A stretch of 17,779 bases of DNA from an uncultured Collinsella sp. (GCA_902470915.1 CABRIB010000037.1:1-17779), one strand, 5' to 3'; counted from the first letter of the stretch, positions 7,054-15,352 are shown. Notes: generated by a model from the letters alone, not told the origin. Translations and numbers: made by a program.

Positions 7054-8355
7054 ATGGATCAAACGCAGACGGGCAATAGCGCTCCCCTGCCCATGCAAGC
7101 CACTCCCCAACCGGAGCAAATGACCGTTTCACCTGCACAAAAACCCCTGGTAACCATTGTGCACGCATCGGTTGGATCGGGCCACAAAGCCGCCGCCAAC
7201 GCGATTGCACAAGCATTTGACCTTATCCGCGGCACCAAGGGAATCCCTGAGGATATTGAAATTGAAGTGCTCGATATCCTTGATTTTGGACGTATTAAAT
7301 TCGACGGCAATAAGACCGCGGCTTCTTTTACGGGAGCCACACGCCCCATTTACGACCTGACCTGGCGATATACGCTTACGGGACATCTTCTCTGGGGTGG
7401 CGGCACGGCATGGTCACGTATTATGTTCCCTGCCTTCAACGAATATGTCCGCACCCGCAGGCCCATAGCCGTGGTTGCAACACACATTACGGCAGCCAAC
7501 GTCGCTGTGGGCGCCCGCGTAATTACGGGTATCGATTATCCGGTCATCTGCGTACCAACAGACTATGAAGTCGAAGGCTTTTGGCCCCACAAGGACACTG
7601 ACCTGTTCTGCGTGGCCAACGAGTTTATGGCCGAAACGCTGCGTCCCCGCAAAGTTCCCGAGTCAAAGATCCGCATAACGGGCATCCCCATCCGAGCCGG
7701 TTTCGATACCGATTACAAACGCGAGGATGAGCTGAGCAAGTTCAATCTCCCCATAGACAAAACCGTCGTATTGGTGATGGCCGGCGCCAGTTTGCCCCAA
7801 CCATACGTGCGTTTCCGTGCCGCGATGGACCACACGCTCCCCTTCCTGCGCAGCTTTGAAGACATGCACTTTGTCTTTTTACCGGGCAAAGATAAGGAAT
7901 ACGCCGCCCGACTCAAGACGCTCTTCGACGCCATGAAGCTCGACAACGTCACGGTTCTGGACTACGTGTACGACATGGCGGCCCTCATGCACGGCTGCGA
8001 CCTGGCAATCCTCAAATCAGGCGGACTCACCGTCACCGAGTGCCTGTGCGCGCATCTACCGATGATCCTGCTGGGCAAGTCCTATGGCCAGGAAAAGGCC
8101 AACACCACAATGCTCACCGGCATGGGCGCCAGCATGCATGTCACCACCGCACGCGAGCTCATCGTGACGTTGCGCCACCTGCACGACCATCCCGAGTCGC
8201 TCAAGGCGCTGCTCATCAATGGCGAAGTCCTGCGCCGTCCACGCGCAGCCGAGGATATCGCCATCGCAACCATGGAGCTTGTAGGCAAGCCCCAAAAGCG
8301 CAAACGAGCCTTCTGCCGCTTCTACTGGGGCGGAAAACCTGCGCATATCCGCTAG
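7054..8355 (+). CDS. MGDG-synthase/UgtP-type glycosyltransferase
   Basis: A GT28-family enzyme of 433 residues that likely transfers a hexose from a UDP-sugar to diacylglycerol to make membrane glycolipids. Residues 1-30 are polar, Gln/Pro rich and probably flexible. The N-terminal Rossmann start VTIVHASVGSGHKAAANAI (33-51) has the GxGH loop typical of MurG/MGDG synthase. VPTDYEVEGFWPH and the following VANEF and GIPIRAGFD are characteristic of MGDG-synthase/UgtP proteins. The C-terminal nucleotide-sugar site contains LKSGGLTVTE and a QEKANTTML segment. AAGGGGAG stands about 7 nt before ATG 7054, so I reject the much longer open frame through trxB. The acceptor lipid and sugar are inferred from the family. 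Confidence 0.85.
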   Translation: MDQTQTGNSAPLPMQATPQPEQMTVSPAQKPLVTIVHASVGSGHKAAANAIAQAFDLIRGTKGIPEDIEIEVLDILDFGRIKFDGNKTAASFTGATRPIYDLTWRYTLTGHLLWGGGTAWSRIMFPAFNEYVRTRRPIAVVATHITAANVAVGARVITGIDYPVICVPTDYEVEGFWPHKDTDLFCVANEFMAETLRPRKVPESKIRITGIPIRAGFDTDYKREDELSKFNLPIDKTVVLVMAGASLPQPYVRFRAAMDHTLPFLRSFEDMHFVFLPGKDKEYAARLKTLFDAMKLDNVTVLDYVYDMAALMHGCDLAILKSGGLTVTECLCAHLPMILLGKSYGQEKANTTMLTGMGASMHVTTARELIVTLRHLHDHPESLKALLINGEVLRRPRAAEDIAIATMELVGKPQKRKRAFCRFYWGGKPAHIR

Positions 8356-8368
8356 CGTCTTAATGTCC

Positions 8369-8472
8369 GCTGCTCGGCGGGAGCCGCCCATATATCATTC
8401 CATGCTCAAACATTCTCGCTGCGCTGCGAAACTGCGCGTGGAACGATATATGGGCGGCTCCCGCCGAGCAGC
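8369..8472. repeat. Long palindromic element A
   Basis: Arms of 34 nt (8369-8402 and 8439-8472) pair at 33 positions, including a perfect outer 28 bp that begins GCTGCTCGGCGGGAGCCGCC. The inner six bases are ATTCCA and TGGAAC. The 36-nt core (8403-8438) starts TGCTCAAACATTCTCGC. That core is found inverted in element B and in part in element C. No T-run follows on either strand. The element begins 13 nt after the glycosyltransferase stop, so its RNA form would sit in that message's 3' end. It looks like a dispersed intergenic repeat of REP/MITE size, but no family is recognised. Confidence 0.9.
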
Positions 8473-8545
8473 TACGTTTACGTGCTAGCAGTTACACCAG
8501 GTTCCCCACCACTAGAACCTGCAAAGGCGAAACCGAAAAAAAATA

Positions 8546-8596
8546 TAGTAAGCCGACGCGACAAAGGGGGCGCCCCATCGTCGCGTCGGCTTACTA
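8546..8596 (-). terminator. Terminator-like perfect hairpin in the convergent spacer
   Basis: Arms TAGTAAGCCGACGCGAC (8546-8562) and GTCGCGTCGGCTTACTA (8580-8596) match perfectly over 17 bp. The 17-nt loop contains GGGGCGCCCC and can extend the stem. On the minus strand the hairpin is followed by TATATTTTTTTTC, an excellent terminator for the dut operon, although 220 nt beyond the dut stop. On the plus strand there is only a late TATTTTT at 8608-8613. Confidence 0.75.
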
Positions 8597-8627
8597 GAAA
8601 AGTAAGTATTTTTCAAGTGAGTAGCCG

Positions 8628-8730
8628 CCCGCCCGTCTCTCACACATATCGTTCCACGCGCAGTTTCGCAGCGAGCGAAGCGACGCGAGAATGTTTGAGC
8701 ATGGAATGATATGTGTGAGAGACGGGCGGG
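8628..8730. repeat. Long palindromic element B
   Basis: Arms of 29 nt (8628-8656 and 8702-8730) pair at 28 positions, with a perfect outer 23 bp beginning CCCGCCCGTCTCTCAC. The outer arm is unrelated to that of element A except for the inner ATATC. The inner six bases GTTCCA and TGGAAT show the same single imperfect pair as A read on the other strand. The 45-nt core (8657-8701), beginning CGCGCAGTTTCGCAGCG and ending GAGAATGTTTGAGCA, is the inverted copy of the A core with about 9 extra bases. Confidence 0.9.
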
Positions 8731-8747
8731 AGGGATACGAGCGCCCC

Positions 8748-8776
8748 CGCGAGAATGTTTGAGCATGGGATGATAT
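8748..8776. repeat. Half copy of the palindromic element (C)
   Basis: Twenty-nine bases from CGCGAGAATGTTTGAGCA through TGGGATGATAT match the right half of element B (8684-8712) with one difference. The left half is missing. A GC-rich stretch unlike the A and B arms follows it up to dut. Confidence 0.75.
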
Positions 8777-8816
8777 ATAGGCGGGTCGGGCCGGTCAGCG
8801 GACAGTACGTAAACGA

Positions 8817-9260
8817 CTAAGCGACGCCGCTAGAACCGAAACCGCCGGCTCCTCGGTCGGTTTTATCTAGTTCTTCTACTTCTACGAGGTTGACCGTGGG
8901 GACTTCTTGGATGACGAGTTGGGCGATGCGGTCGCCTTTGTTGATTTGGATGTTGTTCGTGAGGTCTAGGTTAATGAGGATGACTTTGAGCTCTCCTCGG
9001 TAGTGGGCGTCGATGAGGCCAGGAGTGTTGACTATAGACAGGCCCTGCTTGATGGCCAAGCCGCTGCGGGGCTGGACAAAGCCGGCGTAGCCATCGGGCA
9101 GGGCGATGGCCAGCCCAGTAGAGACCAGACGGCGTTCGAAGGGCTTCAGGACGCAGTCCTCGTTGGAGCGCAGATCCAAGCCGGCATCGGTGGGATGGGC
9201 GTATTTGGGAAGCTCGACGGTGGGGTCGAGACGCTTTATGTTGACGGTAATGTTGGACAT
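8817..9260 (-). CDS. dut: dUTP diphosphatase
   Basis: Trimeric dUTPase hydrolysing dUTP to dUMP and pyrophosphate, which keeps uracil out of DNA and supplies thymidylate precursor. The 147-residue length is standard. All five motifs are present: DAGLDL (25-30), PRSGLA (64-69), GLIDAHYRGELKV (81-93, catalytic Asp 84), GDRIAQLVI (109-117) and the C-terminal RGAGGFGSSG (136-145). The start ATG 9258-9260 lies 4 nt after the nrdR stop, so the two are cotranscribed. Codon choice changes inside the gene: before about residue 90 GAG, AAG, CAG and CTG dominate; afterwards every Lys, Glu and Gln codon is AAA, GAA or CAA and there is no CTG. Confidence 0.95.
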   Translation of the reverse strand: MSNITVNIKRLDPTVELPKYAHPTDAGLDLRSNEDCVLKPFERRLVSTGLAIALPDGYAGFVQPRSGLAIKQGLSIVNTPGLIDAHYRGELKVILINLDLTNNIQINKGDRIAQLVIQEVPTVNLVEVEELDKTDRGAGGFGSSGVA

Positions 9261-9264
9261 GGAA

Positions 9265-9708
9265 TCACCTTAGCTTGTCGAGCTCTTGCAGAAACTCATC
9301 GACGTCTTTGAAATCGCGGTAGACCGAGGCAAAGCGGATGTACGCCACCTTGTCGATCTTGGCCAAGCGCTTGAGTACCATGTCACCCAACTCATGGGAC
9401 GTAACGGCCGTCAGCGTGCGAGAGCGCAGCTCGACCTCGATGTCATCGATAATCTCATTGAGCTTCTTAGTGTCGATATCACGCTTGATGGTGGCGCGCA
9501 TCAAGCCGACGAGCAGCTTATTGCGATCGAACCGCTGCTTAGTTCCGTCTGACTTAATGACCTCGATTGGGTCTTCGCATCGCTCGAACGTTGTAAAGCG
9601 GTAATTACACGAGCAACATTCGCGACGGCGCTTAATGGTGTTATTTGACTCCTGCATACGGGAATCAACGACGCGGGTATGTGCCTTGCCGCATTTGGGA
9701 CAGCGCAT
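9265..9708 (-). CDS. nrdR: Transcriptional repressor NrdR
   Basis: Zinc-finger and ATP-cone repressor of ribonucleotide reductase genes that responds to dATP/ATP; 147 residues, typical. The zinc ribbon is C3-C6 and C31-C34, with the family signature RRRECCSCNYRFTTFER (27-43). The ATP-cone follows from about residue 47 (IEVIKSDGTKQRFDRNKLL) to about 137. The start is ATG 9706-9708, with AGGAGG about 5 nt upstream. A 12-bp inverted repeat covers this start codon (separate entry). The gene is between the LysM gene (51 nt gap) and dut (4 nt gap), all on the minus strand, which suggests one operon joining division control, dNTP regulation and dUTP removal. Confidence 0.95.
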   Translation of the reverse strand: MRCPKCGKAHTRVVDSRMQESNNTIKRRRECCSCNYRFTTFERCEDPIEVIKSDGTKQRFDRNKLLVGLMRATIKRDIDTKKLNEIIDDIEVELRSRTLTAVTSHELGDMVLKRLAKIDKVAYIRFASVYRDFKDVDEFLQELDKLR

Positions 9709-9746
9709 GGTACCTCCTCTTAAACGATAACAAGGGTACCATGCGC
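9703..9746 (-). promoter_or_regulatory. Inverted repeat covering the nrdR start codon
   Basis: GCGCATGGTACC (9703-9714) and GGTACCATGCGC (9735-9746) are perfect 12-bp reverse complements with a 20-nt spacer. In the nrdR message the downstream arm contains the AUG and the last bases of the AGGAGG ribosome site, so the hairpin would hide the start codon. It could instead be an operator in DNA. Confidence 0.6.
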
Positions 9747-9759
9747 AGCGCGATAATGA

Positions 9760-10209
9760 TTACGAACGAGCAGGAACCTTAAGATGCGCACCGGCGGCGA
9801 GCGAACCATGCTCCAGATGATTGACGTTACGGATCATGTCGGAAGTCTCTTGCGTGGAAAGGCCTTCGATTGGATATTCCTCGGCAAGCGACCAAAGAGA
9901 ATCACCAGACTGAACGCGAATGGTCTCGTAGGTAACGTTGGAAACGGACTCGGCATACGCGGCGTGACGAGCGCCAAAGACCGACGTAGCGAGGACAAAG
10001 AAGAGCGTAAGCGCAACGGCAACGGCGACAATCGTCGGAACCTTCAGGGCAACGCGGGCCGGCGCGGCTACAGCCTGCTGATTGCGAGCAGGCTTTACGG
10101 TCAAAGGCTGAAAGCCGGAGCGGCCACCCTGAACAACCGTAAAAGTGTATTCTGCAGGCGTCTCGAGCTTAAGGGCGAGGTTTCCCTGGACCATATCCGT
10201 TGCGTTCAT
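9760..10209 (-). CDS. Membrane-anchored LysM protein, likely SOS cell-division inhibitor (YneA/ChiZ type)
   Basis: A 149-residue protein with a cytoplasmic N-terminal part of about 56 residues, one transmembrane helix (about 57-79), and an outside C-terminal LysM domain (about 94-147) containing RVQSGDSLWSLAEEYP and ending AGAHLKVPARS. Both the architecture and the position divergent from lexA match YneA of Bacillus and ChiZ (Rv2719c) of M. tuberculosis, SOS-induced proteins that delay division. The function is inferred; the sequence identity is not strong enough to assign by itself. Two ATG codons are adjacent (10212 and 10209); I take 10209 because AGGAG is then 6 nt away. LexA-box-like sites lie upstream, one inside the promoter spacer. 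Confidence 0.8.
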   Translation of the reverse strand: MNATDMVQGNLALKLETPAEYTFTVVQGGRSGFQPLTVKPARNQQAVAAPARVALKVPTIVAVAVALTLFFVLATSVFGARHAAYAESVSNVTYETIRVQSGDSLWSLAEEYPIEGLSTQETSDMIRNVNHLEHGSLAAGAHLKVPARS

Positions 10210-10280
10210 CATGTTCTCCTCTCGCGTGTTTTGCTGAGAACAGTTTTATCAAGCCGCGCGGACAAAAATGACTAGCGCGA

Positions 10281-10292
10281 GAACGAATGTTC
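10281..10292. promoter_or_regulatory. LexA (SOS) box 1
   Basis: GAACGAATGTTC fits the GAAC-N4-GTTC core of the Gram-positive/actinobacterial LexA box, flanked on the right by G. It lies downstream of the LysM promoter -10, toward the LysM gene. Confidence 0.8.
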
Positions 10293-10299
10293 GGTTATT

Positions 10300-10327
10300 A
10301 TTATCTTCGAACAGTTGTTCCTGTCAA
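10300..10327 (-). promoter_or_regulatory. LysM gene promoter with LexA box 2 in its spacer
   Basis: On the minus strand TTGACA (10322-10327), a 16-nt spacer and GATAAT (10300-10305) form a strong sigma-70-type promoter. The SOS box CGAACAGTTGTTC (core 10309-10320) fills the spacer, so bound LexA would block RNA polymerase directly. Transcription would begin about 85 nt before the LysM start. Confidence 0.8.
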
Positions 10328-10336
10328 GCAATAATC

Positions 10337-10348
10337 GAACATTTGTTT
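10337..10348. promoter_or_regulatory. LexA box 3 (one mismatch), nearest lexA
   Basis: CGAACATTTGTTTG differs from the GAAC-N4-GTTC core by a single base (GTTT). It is 25 nt before the lexA ATG and suits lexA autoregulation. A -10 candidate AATAAT (10330-10335) lies just upstream of it. Confidence 0.6.
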
Positions 10349-10372
10349 GACATTGGCAGAGAGGATCCCCTG

Positions 10373-11017
10373 ATGGCTCGCAAAATTACCAAGCGTCAGC
10401 AGCAGATTTACGACTTCATCAAGGAATATCAGCAGGAGAAGGGCTATCCGCCCAGTGTGCGCGAGATGGCATCGGCCGTAGGCCTCTCCTCCCCCAGCAC
10501 GGTGCATGCTCATCTCTCTGCACTGGAGGCTCGAGGACTGCTCAAGCGCGATGCCACCAAGCCTCGCGCCCTAGAGCTCTTTGATGAGGACGGATCCTCT
10601 GTCTCGATTTCCAAATCCGATGAACCCACGGCGCCCCGCGGAACGGTCTCGCTGCCGCTCGTCGGCCGCGTCGCGGCTGGGATTCCCATTCTGGCCGAAC
10701 AAAATATCGAGGACACCTTTACCATCCCGACCGAAATCGCCACAGACCAGGGCTCCTTTATCCTTGAAGTGCACGGCAGCTCAATGATCAATGTCGGCAT
10801 CTACAACGGTGACTACATTATCGTTCGCGAGCAAAAGAGCGCGATGAACGGCGAAATCGTCGTGGCTATGATCGATGGCTCGGCGACTGTCAAGACGTTC
10901 TACAAGGAGCAGGGGCGCGTGCGCCTGCAGCCCGAGAACGACACCATGGAGCCCATCTATGCGACGAACCCCGTTATTTTGGGAAAGGTTGTCGGTTTAA
11001 TGCGCCGGTTCTCGTAA
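10373..11017 (+). CDS. lexA: LexA repressor
   Basis: SOS repressor/autoprotease of 214 residues. It binds SOS boxes as a dimer and cleaves itself when RecA filaments form. The N-terminal winged helix is KRQQQIYDFIKEYQQEKGYP then PSVREMASAVGLSSPSTVHA (7-46). The cleavage site is Ala102-Gly103 in GRVAAGIPI. The catalytic serine is S137 in GSSMINVGI and the lysine is K174 in SATVKTFY. ATG 10373 has GAGAGG upstream and gives the normal MARKITKRQ start; the longer frame would read through the SOS boxes. Its stop TAA overlaps the start of the next gene by one base. Confidence 0.96.
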   Translation: MARKITKRQQQIYDFIKEYQQEKGYPPSVREMASAVGLSSPSTVHAHLSALEARGLLKRDATKPRALELFDEDGSSVSISKSDEPTAPRGTVSLPLVGRVAAGIPILAEQNIEDTFTIPTEIATDQGSFILEVHGSSMINVGIYNGDYIIVREQKSAMNGEIVVAMIDGSATVKTFYKEQGRVRLQPENDTMEPIYATNPVILGKVVGLMRRFS

Positions 11018-11721
11018 TGCAAAAACGCATCACCATATTTGATACCGTCCGCGGATTTACGATGCTGTCAATGGCAGGTTTTCACGCCTGCTACGATCTC
11101 GCCTACCTGTACGGTTGGGATATGCCCTGGTTTACACAGACTGTCTTTCAAGACATCTGGCGTGCCAGCATCAGCTGGGTATTCTTGTTTATCGCGGGTT
11201 GGATGTGCACGCTCTCACGCAACAATGCTAAACGAGCGGCCAAATACGCTGCCGCAGCTTTGGTCGTCTGGATCGTAACAACGCTTGTATCGGTCGACGA
11301 TTCAGTGAACTTTGGCATCATTTATTGCATGGCGGCGTGTACCGCTGTGGCAGCCGTAGCACGACCGATGCTTCAGAAATTTCCCAGCACATTGGGCATT
11401 GCGATATGCCTCGCTCTCTTCGCAGCGACATGGGGCATTCCGAAATCGACCTATTCATTCCCCTATTTGGCGTGGCTAGGATTTCCCGACCCCAGGTTTG
11501 TTTCAGGCGACTATTATCCAATCATCCCGTTTATATTCATGTACCTCACAGGATACTTTGCTGCGCGTACCGCTCAAAGATGTGAACATCCCGCCCCAAG
11601 CTGGGCCTACGCCAATCCCGTCCCGGCGCTCGCTAGCCTTGGACGCCATGCACTCCCCTTTTATCTGCTGCATCAGCCCATCATACTGGGCATTTTGGAG
11701 CTCGCCTACTCGGTGCGATAA
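11017..11721 (+). CDS. DUF1624 membrane protein (heparan-alpha-glucosaminide N-acetyltransferase-like)
   Basis: A multi-pass membrane protein of 234 residues from the DUF1624 family, related to acyltransferase-3-type proteins that may acylate sugars at the membrane. Recognisable parts are the N-terminal FDTVRGFTMLSMAGFHACYD (8-27), a segment ending LFIAGW (57-62), the SGDYYPIIPFIFMYLTGYF region and GRHALPFYLLHQPIILG near the end. About six to seven hydrophobic segments are visible. The substrate is unknown. The ATG shares its A with the lexA stop (TAATG), so it is probably translated from the lexA message and would be induced with it. Its last 16 nt overlap the 3' end of the opposing hflX gene. 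Confidence 0.83.
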   Translation: MQKRITIFDTVRGFTMLSMAGFHACYDLAYLYGWDMPWFTQTVFQDIWRASISWVFLFIAGWMCTLSRNNAKRAAKYAAAALVVWIVTTLVSVDDSVNFGIIYCMAACTAVAAVARPMLQKFPSTLGIAICLALFAATWGIPKSTYSFPYLAWLGFPDPRFVSGDYYPIIPFIFMYLTGYFAARTAQRCEHPAPSWAYANPVPALASLGRHALPFYLLHQPIILGILELAYSVR

Positions 11722-12995
11722 CGCTCGAGCCGCGGCGCAATACGAGCCGGCAGCTTCGCCACAATACGAACGCCATCCTCGAGATATTCCTCGTGCAAAA
11801 GGGTTCCCTGCTCATGCACCAGCGTGATGAGGGCGCCCTCGCGATACGGGATATCAGCAGAGAGCAACACATCGGTGGCAGCCGCCTCGCGAGCAATGCG
11901 ATCGACGAGATCGTCGAGCCCCTCGCCCGTTTGGGCCGAGAACAGAACGGCCTCGGGATAGCGACGACGGAAGCTCAGTCGATCAACGCTATCGAGAAGA
12001 TCGATTTTATTGAATACGGTCAGCGTTAAACGCTCTCCAGCGCCGATCTCATCAAGCACGCGGTCGACAGCCTCCAGCTGTCGCTCATAGTCCTCGTCAG
12101 ACGCATCTACGACTTTGAGAATTAGATCGGCACCCAACACCTCGGACAGCGTCGATTTAAAGGCATCGACCAAACCATGCGGCAGCTTTTGAATAAAGCC
12201 GACGGTATCGGTGATCGTCATGCCGCGACCGCCGGGCAGGTGATACGAACGCGTCGTCGGGTCGAGCGTAGCAAACAGCTTGTCCTGCGAAAGTACCGTA
12301 GAGCCGGTCAGGCGATTGAGCAACGTCGATTTACCGGCATTGGTATAACCGGCTAACGCGACGCGAAACGCCGGTGACTCAATGCGACTCTTGGACTGGA
12401 CATCGCGACGCTGTTCAACCTGCTTAAGCTCACGACGAAGCGCGGCAATCTTATTGCGAATCAAGCGACGGTCAACCTCGAGCTGGCTTTCACCCTGGCC
12501 AAAGCGCGAACCGATGCCGCCGCGCGTCTGCTCCTTGGCAAGATGGCTCCACATGCCACGCAGACGAGGCAACAGATATTGAAGCTGTGCCAGCTGTACC
12601 TGTAGGCGTCCCTCACGCGTCTGAGCATGCAGGCCAAAGATATCCAAGATCAGTGCCGTACGATCGATAATCTTTACCGGCTCGCCCACGGCTTTCTCCA
12701 AATAGGATTGCTGCGAGGGCGTCAGGTCGTCGTCAAAGATAACAACATCGGCATCCATGCGATGCACCAGGCCGCACAGCTCTTCAACCTTACCGGAACC
12801 GATAAACGATTTAGGATACGGCTTTACCAAACGCTGAGACAAGCGCGCCACGCACCGGGCACCAGCCGTATGGGCAAGGCGCTCCAGCTCGTCAAGCGAT
12901 CGATCGAGCGGCCATGCATTGTCGCGCCATTCAACACCAACCAAAATGGCACGCTCGGGCTCGGGTGCCGTGGAAACAAGAGGAAAACGAGCCAT
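11706..12995 (-). CDS. hflX: GTPase HflX
   Basis: Ribosome-associated GTPase of 429 residues that splits stalled or hibernating 70S ribosomes. The N-terminal HflX domain (about 1-140) contains the conserved FIGSGKVEEL and the DLTPSQQSYLEKAVGEPVKI region. A coiled region with the glycine-rich GGIGSRFGQGESQLE (159-173) links to the GTPase domain: G1 GYTNAGKS (216-223), G3 DTVGF (263-267), G4 NKID (329-332). The ATG overlaps the miaA stop by one base (TAATG), so it is the last gene of the miaB-miaA-hflX chain. The 3' end overlaps the converging DUF1624 gene by 16 nt, leaving no room for an intergenic terminator. Confidence 0.95.
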   Translation of the reverse strand: MARFPLVSTAPEPERAILVGVEWRDNAWPLDRSLDELERLAHTAGARCVARLSQRLVKPYPKSFIGSGKVEELCGLVHRMDADVVIFDDDLTPSQQSYLEKAVGEPVKIIDRTALILDIFGLHAQTREGRLQVQLAQLQYLLPRLRGMWSHLAKEQTRGGIGSRFGQGESQLEVDRRLIRNKIAALRRELKQVEQRRDVQSKSRIESPAFRVALAGYTNAGKSTLLNRLTGSTVLSQDKLFATLDPTTRSYHLPGGRGMTITDTVGFIQKLPHGLVDAFKSTLSEVLGADLILKVVDASDEDYERQLEAVDRVLDEIGAGERLTLTVFNKIDLLDSVDRLSFRRRYPEAVLFSAQTGEGLDDLVDRIAREAAATDVLLSADIPYREGALITLVHEQGTLLHEEYLEDGVRIVAKLPARIAPRLERYRTE

Positions 12996-13933
12996 TAGAC
13001 AGCCTCAATACGATGCAGGATATCCTCAACGACCTCATCGATCGTACATTCATCCATATCAAACCACACGATGCGGTCATCGCGCTTAAACCACGAAAGC
13101 TGACGCTTGGCATAGCGACGCGAACGCATCTTGATGAGTTCGCGAGCCTCATCCATAGAAATCACGCCGTTAAAGGCATCGATAATCTCTTTATAGCCAA
13201 TTGCCTGCATCGACGTCAGGGCATCTCCCAGCCCCTGCCCCATAAGACCGCGGACCTCATCGACAAGACCCTGCTCAAACATCATATCGACACGCAAGTT
13301 AATGCGCTCGTGGAGCACCTCGCGATTACGCGTCAGACCAAACCATAGGGCATGATAATGCTCGCGCGGAACACTAAACTGCGACTTTTGCTGCGCGTAG
13401 GACACACCATCATCGTGCATTTCGAGCGCGCGAATCACGCGACGAACATTATGGGGGTGGATGACCGCAGCGGACTCGGGGTCACGCTCGGCAAGCAGCG
13501 CGTGCAGCGCTTCCTCGCCAATGCGCTCGGCAAGCTCCTGATACTCCGCGCGGCGATCGTCCTCAAGCTCGCCCGAGGGAAAATCCATCTCATCTAGGGC
13601 GGCCTTGAGATACAGCCCCGTACCTCCGCAAAAAACCGGCAGGCAACCCGAACCAAGGAGACGTTCAACATGCGCGCGAGCGTCAGCCTGATAAAGCGCA
13701 GCAGAATATGCCACACCCGGCTCTACAATGTCGACGAGACGTAGCGGCGCCGTACACTCATCGGGCGCCATCTTTGCGGTACCGATGTCCATGCCGCGAT
13801 AGATTTGCATCGCATCGCACGACAGCACTTCGGACGAAAGACGAGCGGCCAAACGGTCGGCAACATCACTCTTACCAACCGCCGTCGGACCGACGATCGC
13901 AACGGCGGAAAAACCTGCCCTTGGAGCAACCAT
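12995..13933 (-). CDS. miaA: tRNA dimethylallyltransferase
   Basis: Transfers a dimethylallyl group to N6 of A37 in tRNAs reading UNN codons; 312 residues, normal. The P-loop GPTAVGKS is at 15-22 and the substrate-binding DAMQIYRGMDIGTAKM (40-55) has the conserved Asp40 (Ala in place of the usual Ser after it). FCGGTGLYLKA and the C-terminal RSRRYAKRQLSWFKRD, which contacts tRNA, are present. Start and stop both overlap neighbours by one base in TAATG, which points to translational coupling with miaB and hflX. MiaB uses the product of this enzyme. Confidence 0.96.
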   Translation of the reverse strand: MVAPRAGFSAVAIVGPTAVGKSDVADRLAARLSSEVLSCDAMQIYRGMDIGTAKMAPDECTAPLRLVDIVEPGVAYSAALYQADARAHVERLLGSGCLPVFCGGTGLYLKAALDEMDFPSGELEDDRRAEYQELAERIGEEALHALLAERDPESAAVIHPHNVRRVIRALEMHDDGVSYAQQKSQFSVPREHYHALWFGLTRNREVLHERINLRVDMMFEQGLVDEVRGLMGQGLGDALTSMQAIGYKEIIDAFNGVISMDEARELIKMRSRRYAKRQLSWFKRDDRIVWFDMDECTIDEVVEDILHRIEAV

Positions 13934-15303
13934 TAGCGCGGCTCGCCCACAACGGAGCCGGACAAATACCAGGTCTTGGCAACGTCAACGTCAATATCAA
14001 CGATCTTGCCAACAAGCTGATCGATGCTGCAACCCTCGGGGATAGGCGCATGCACGGTCTGATTCTTGGGACTCTTGCCCAGCAGGACCGCATCGTTCTT
14101 CTTGCTCGTGCCCTCAATGAGCGCCGGCACCACAGTATGAAGCTCACCCTGGTTATACTCATGTGCCGTGGTCTCGATAACCTTAACCAGGCGGTTGAAA
14201 CGCTCGAGAATAACCTCATGCGGCGTAGGATCGTCAATCTCGGCGGCCGGGGTACCGGCGCGCTTGGAATAGATGAAGGTATAGGCCTGAGCATAGCGGA
14301 CCATCTCGGCAAGTGAGAGCGTCTGCTCAAAGTCTTCTTCAGTCTCGCCCGGAAAGCCAACGATAATGTCAGTCGAGAGCGCGATATCGGGCATGCGATT
14401 GCGGATGCGATCGACCAGGCCCAGATAGTCCTCGCGTGTATAACGGCGATTCATCTCTTTGAGGATCCGCGTCGAACCTGACTGGACGGCCAAGTGCAGC
14501 TGCGGCATAACGGCAGGCGTTTCGGCCATGGCGTCGATGGTCTCGGGCAGCAGGTCCTTGGGATGCGAAGACGTAAAGAAGATGCGCTCCACACCCGTAT
14601 CGCCCACGGCACGCAGCAGATCGGCAAAACGCGGCTTGCCAAACAGATCGCGACCATATGAGTTAACGTTTTGGCCCAGCAGCGTAATCTCACGCACGCC
14701 CTGGCGCACCAAACCGGTCACCTCGTCGACAATCTCCTCGAAGGGGCGGCTCTTTTCGCGACCGCGCACGTACGGCACGATGCAATAGGTGCAGAAATTA
14801 TTGCAGCCCGTCATGATGGGCACCCAGGCGTGATACTGGGTCTCGCGATGCCACGGCATGCTCATGGCATCCGTATCCTCATGCTCATTGGTGCGGATAT
14901 GACGCTTGCCGTCAAGGAACGCCTCGGCAATGAGCTCGGCCACATGTGCGATAGAATGCGTGCCAAAGATGACATTGACGTTATCGACGTTGGTGAGCAG
15001 GCCCTCGCCATCACGCTGCGCAATGCAGCCGCCCACGGCAACCACACGCTTGCCCGAAGGCGAAGGCGGCAGGCTTTTGCAGGAATTGCACTGACCGTAC
15101 AGGCGAGTATCGGCGGCCTCACGCACACAGCATGTCATGAAGACAACGATATCGGCATGCTCGGGATCGAGCGCCATGAGGCAACCATACGAATCGAGCA
15201 GACCGCTCACGCGCTCGGAATCGTGCTGATTCATCTGGCAGCCAAAGGTGCGGATAAAGTAGGTTTTACCGGCAAGAATATCGCGTACGGAACGCTGGTC
15301 CAT
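13933..15303 (-). CDS. miaB: tRNA-2-methylthio-N6-dimethylallyladenosine synthase
   Basis: Radical-SAM methylthiotransferase adding the 2-methylthio group to i6A37 in tRNA; 456 residues. The N-terminal UPF0004 domain has the auxiliary cluster cysteines C22 (FGCQMNQHDSE), C58 (MTCCVREAA) and C93 (GGCIAQRDG). The radical-SAM cluster is C167-C171-C174 in TGCNNFCTYCIVPYVRGRE. A TRAM-like domain is at the C-terminus (about 390-455). The open frame extends to 15498, but the extra residues look non-coding and would overlap spoVS. ATG 15303 is chosen over ATG 15309 because AGGA is then about 9 nt away rather than 3; either is possible. The QMNQHDSE motif supports MiaB over MtaB or RimO. Confidence 0.94.
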   Translation of the reverse strand: MDQRSVRDILAGKTYFIRTFGCQMNQHDSERVSGLLDSYGCLMALDPEHADIVVFMTCCVREAADTRLYGQCNSCKSLPPSPSGKRVVAVGGCIAQRDGEGLLTNVDNVNVIFGTHSIAHVAELIAEAFLDGKRHIRTNEHEDTDAMSMPWHRETQYHAWVPIMTGCNNFCTYCIVPYVRGREKSRPFEEIVDEVTGLVRQGVREITLLGQNVNSYGRDLFGKPRFADLLRAVGDTGVERIFFTSSHPKDLLPETIDAMAETPAVMPQLHLAVQSGSTRILKEMNRRYTREDYLGLVDRIRNRMPDIALSTDIIVGFPGETEEDFEQTLSLAEMVRYAQAYTFIYSKRAGTPAAEIDDPTPHEVILERFNRLVKVIETTAHEYNQGELHTVVPALIEGTSKKNDAVLLGKSPKNQTVHAPIPEGCSIDQLVGKIVDIDVDVAKTWYLSGSVVGEPR

Positions 15304-15352
15304 GTGCATAAGTCCTAACGATGGAAGGGAGGCGAATCGAGACAAGCAGAAG

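Larger units (their letters stand above)
8356..8816. other. Palindrome-rich spacer between convergent genes
   Basis: No coding region is supported in this 461-bp stretch between the glycosyltransferase (+) and dut (-). Nearly all of it is palindrome: two 103-104 bp long-armed hairpins with a shared core in opposite orientation, a half copy of the same core, and a terminator-like hairpin between them. Short inverted sequences frame the whole block: TGTCCGCTG (8364-8372) with CAGCGGACA (8796-8804), and CGTTTACGT (8475-8483) with ACGTAAACG (8807-8815). Confidence 0.85.
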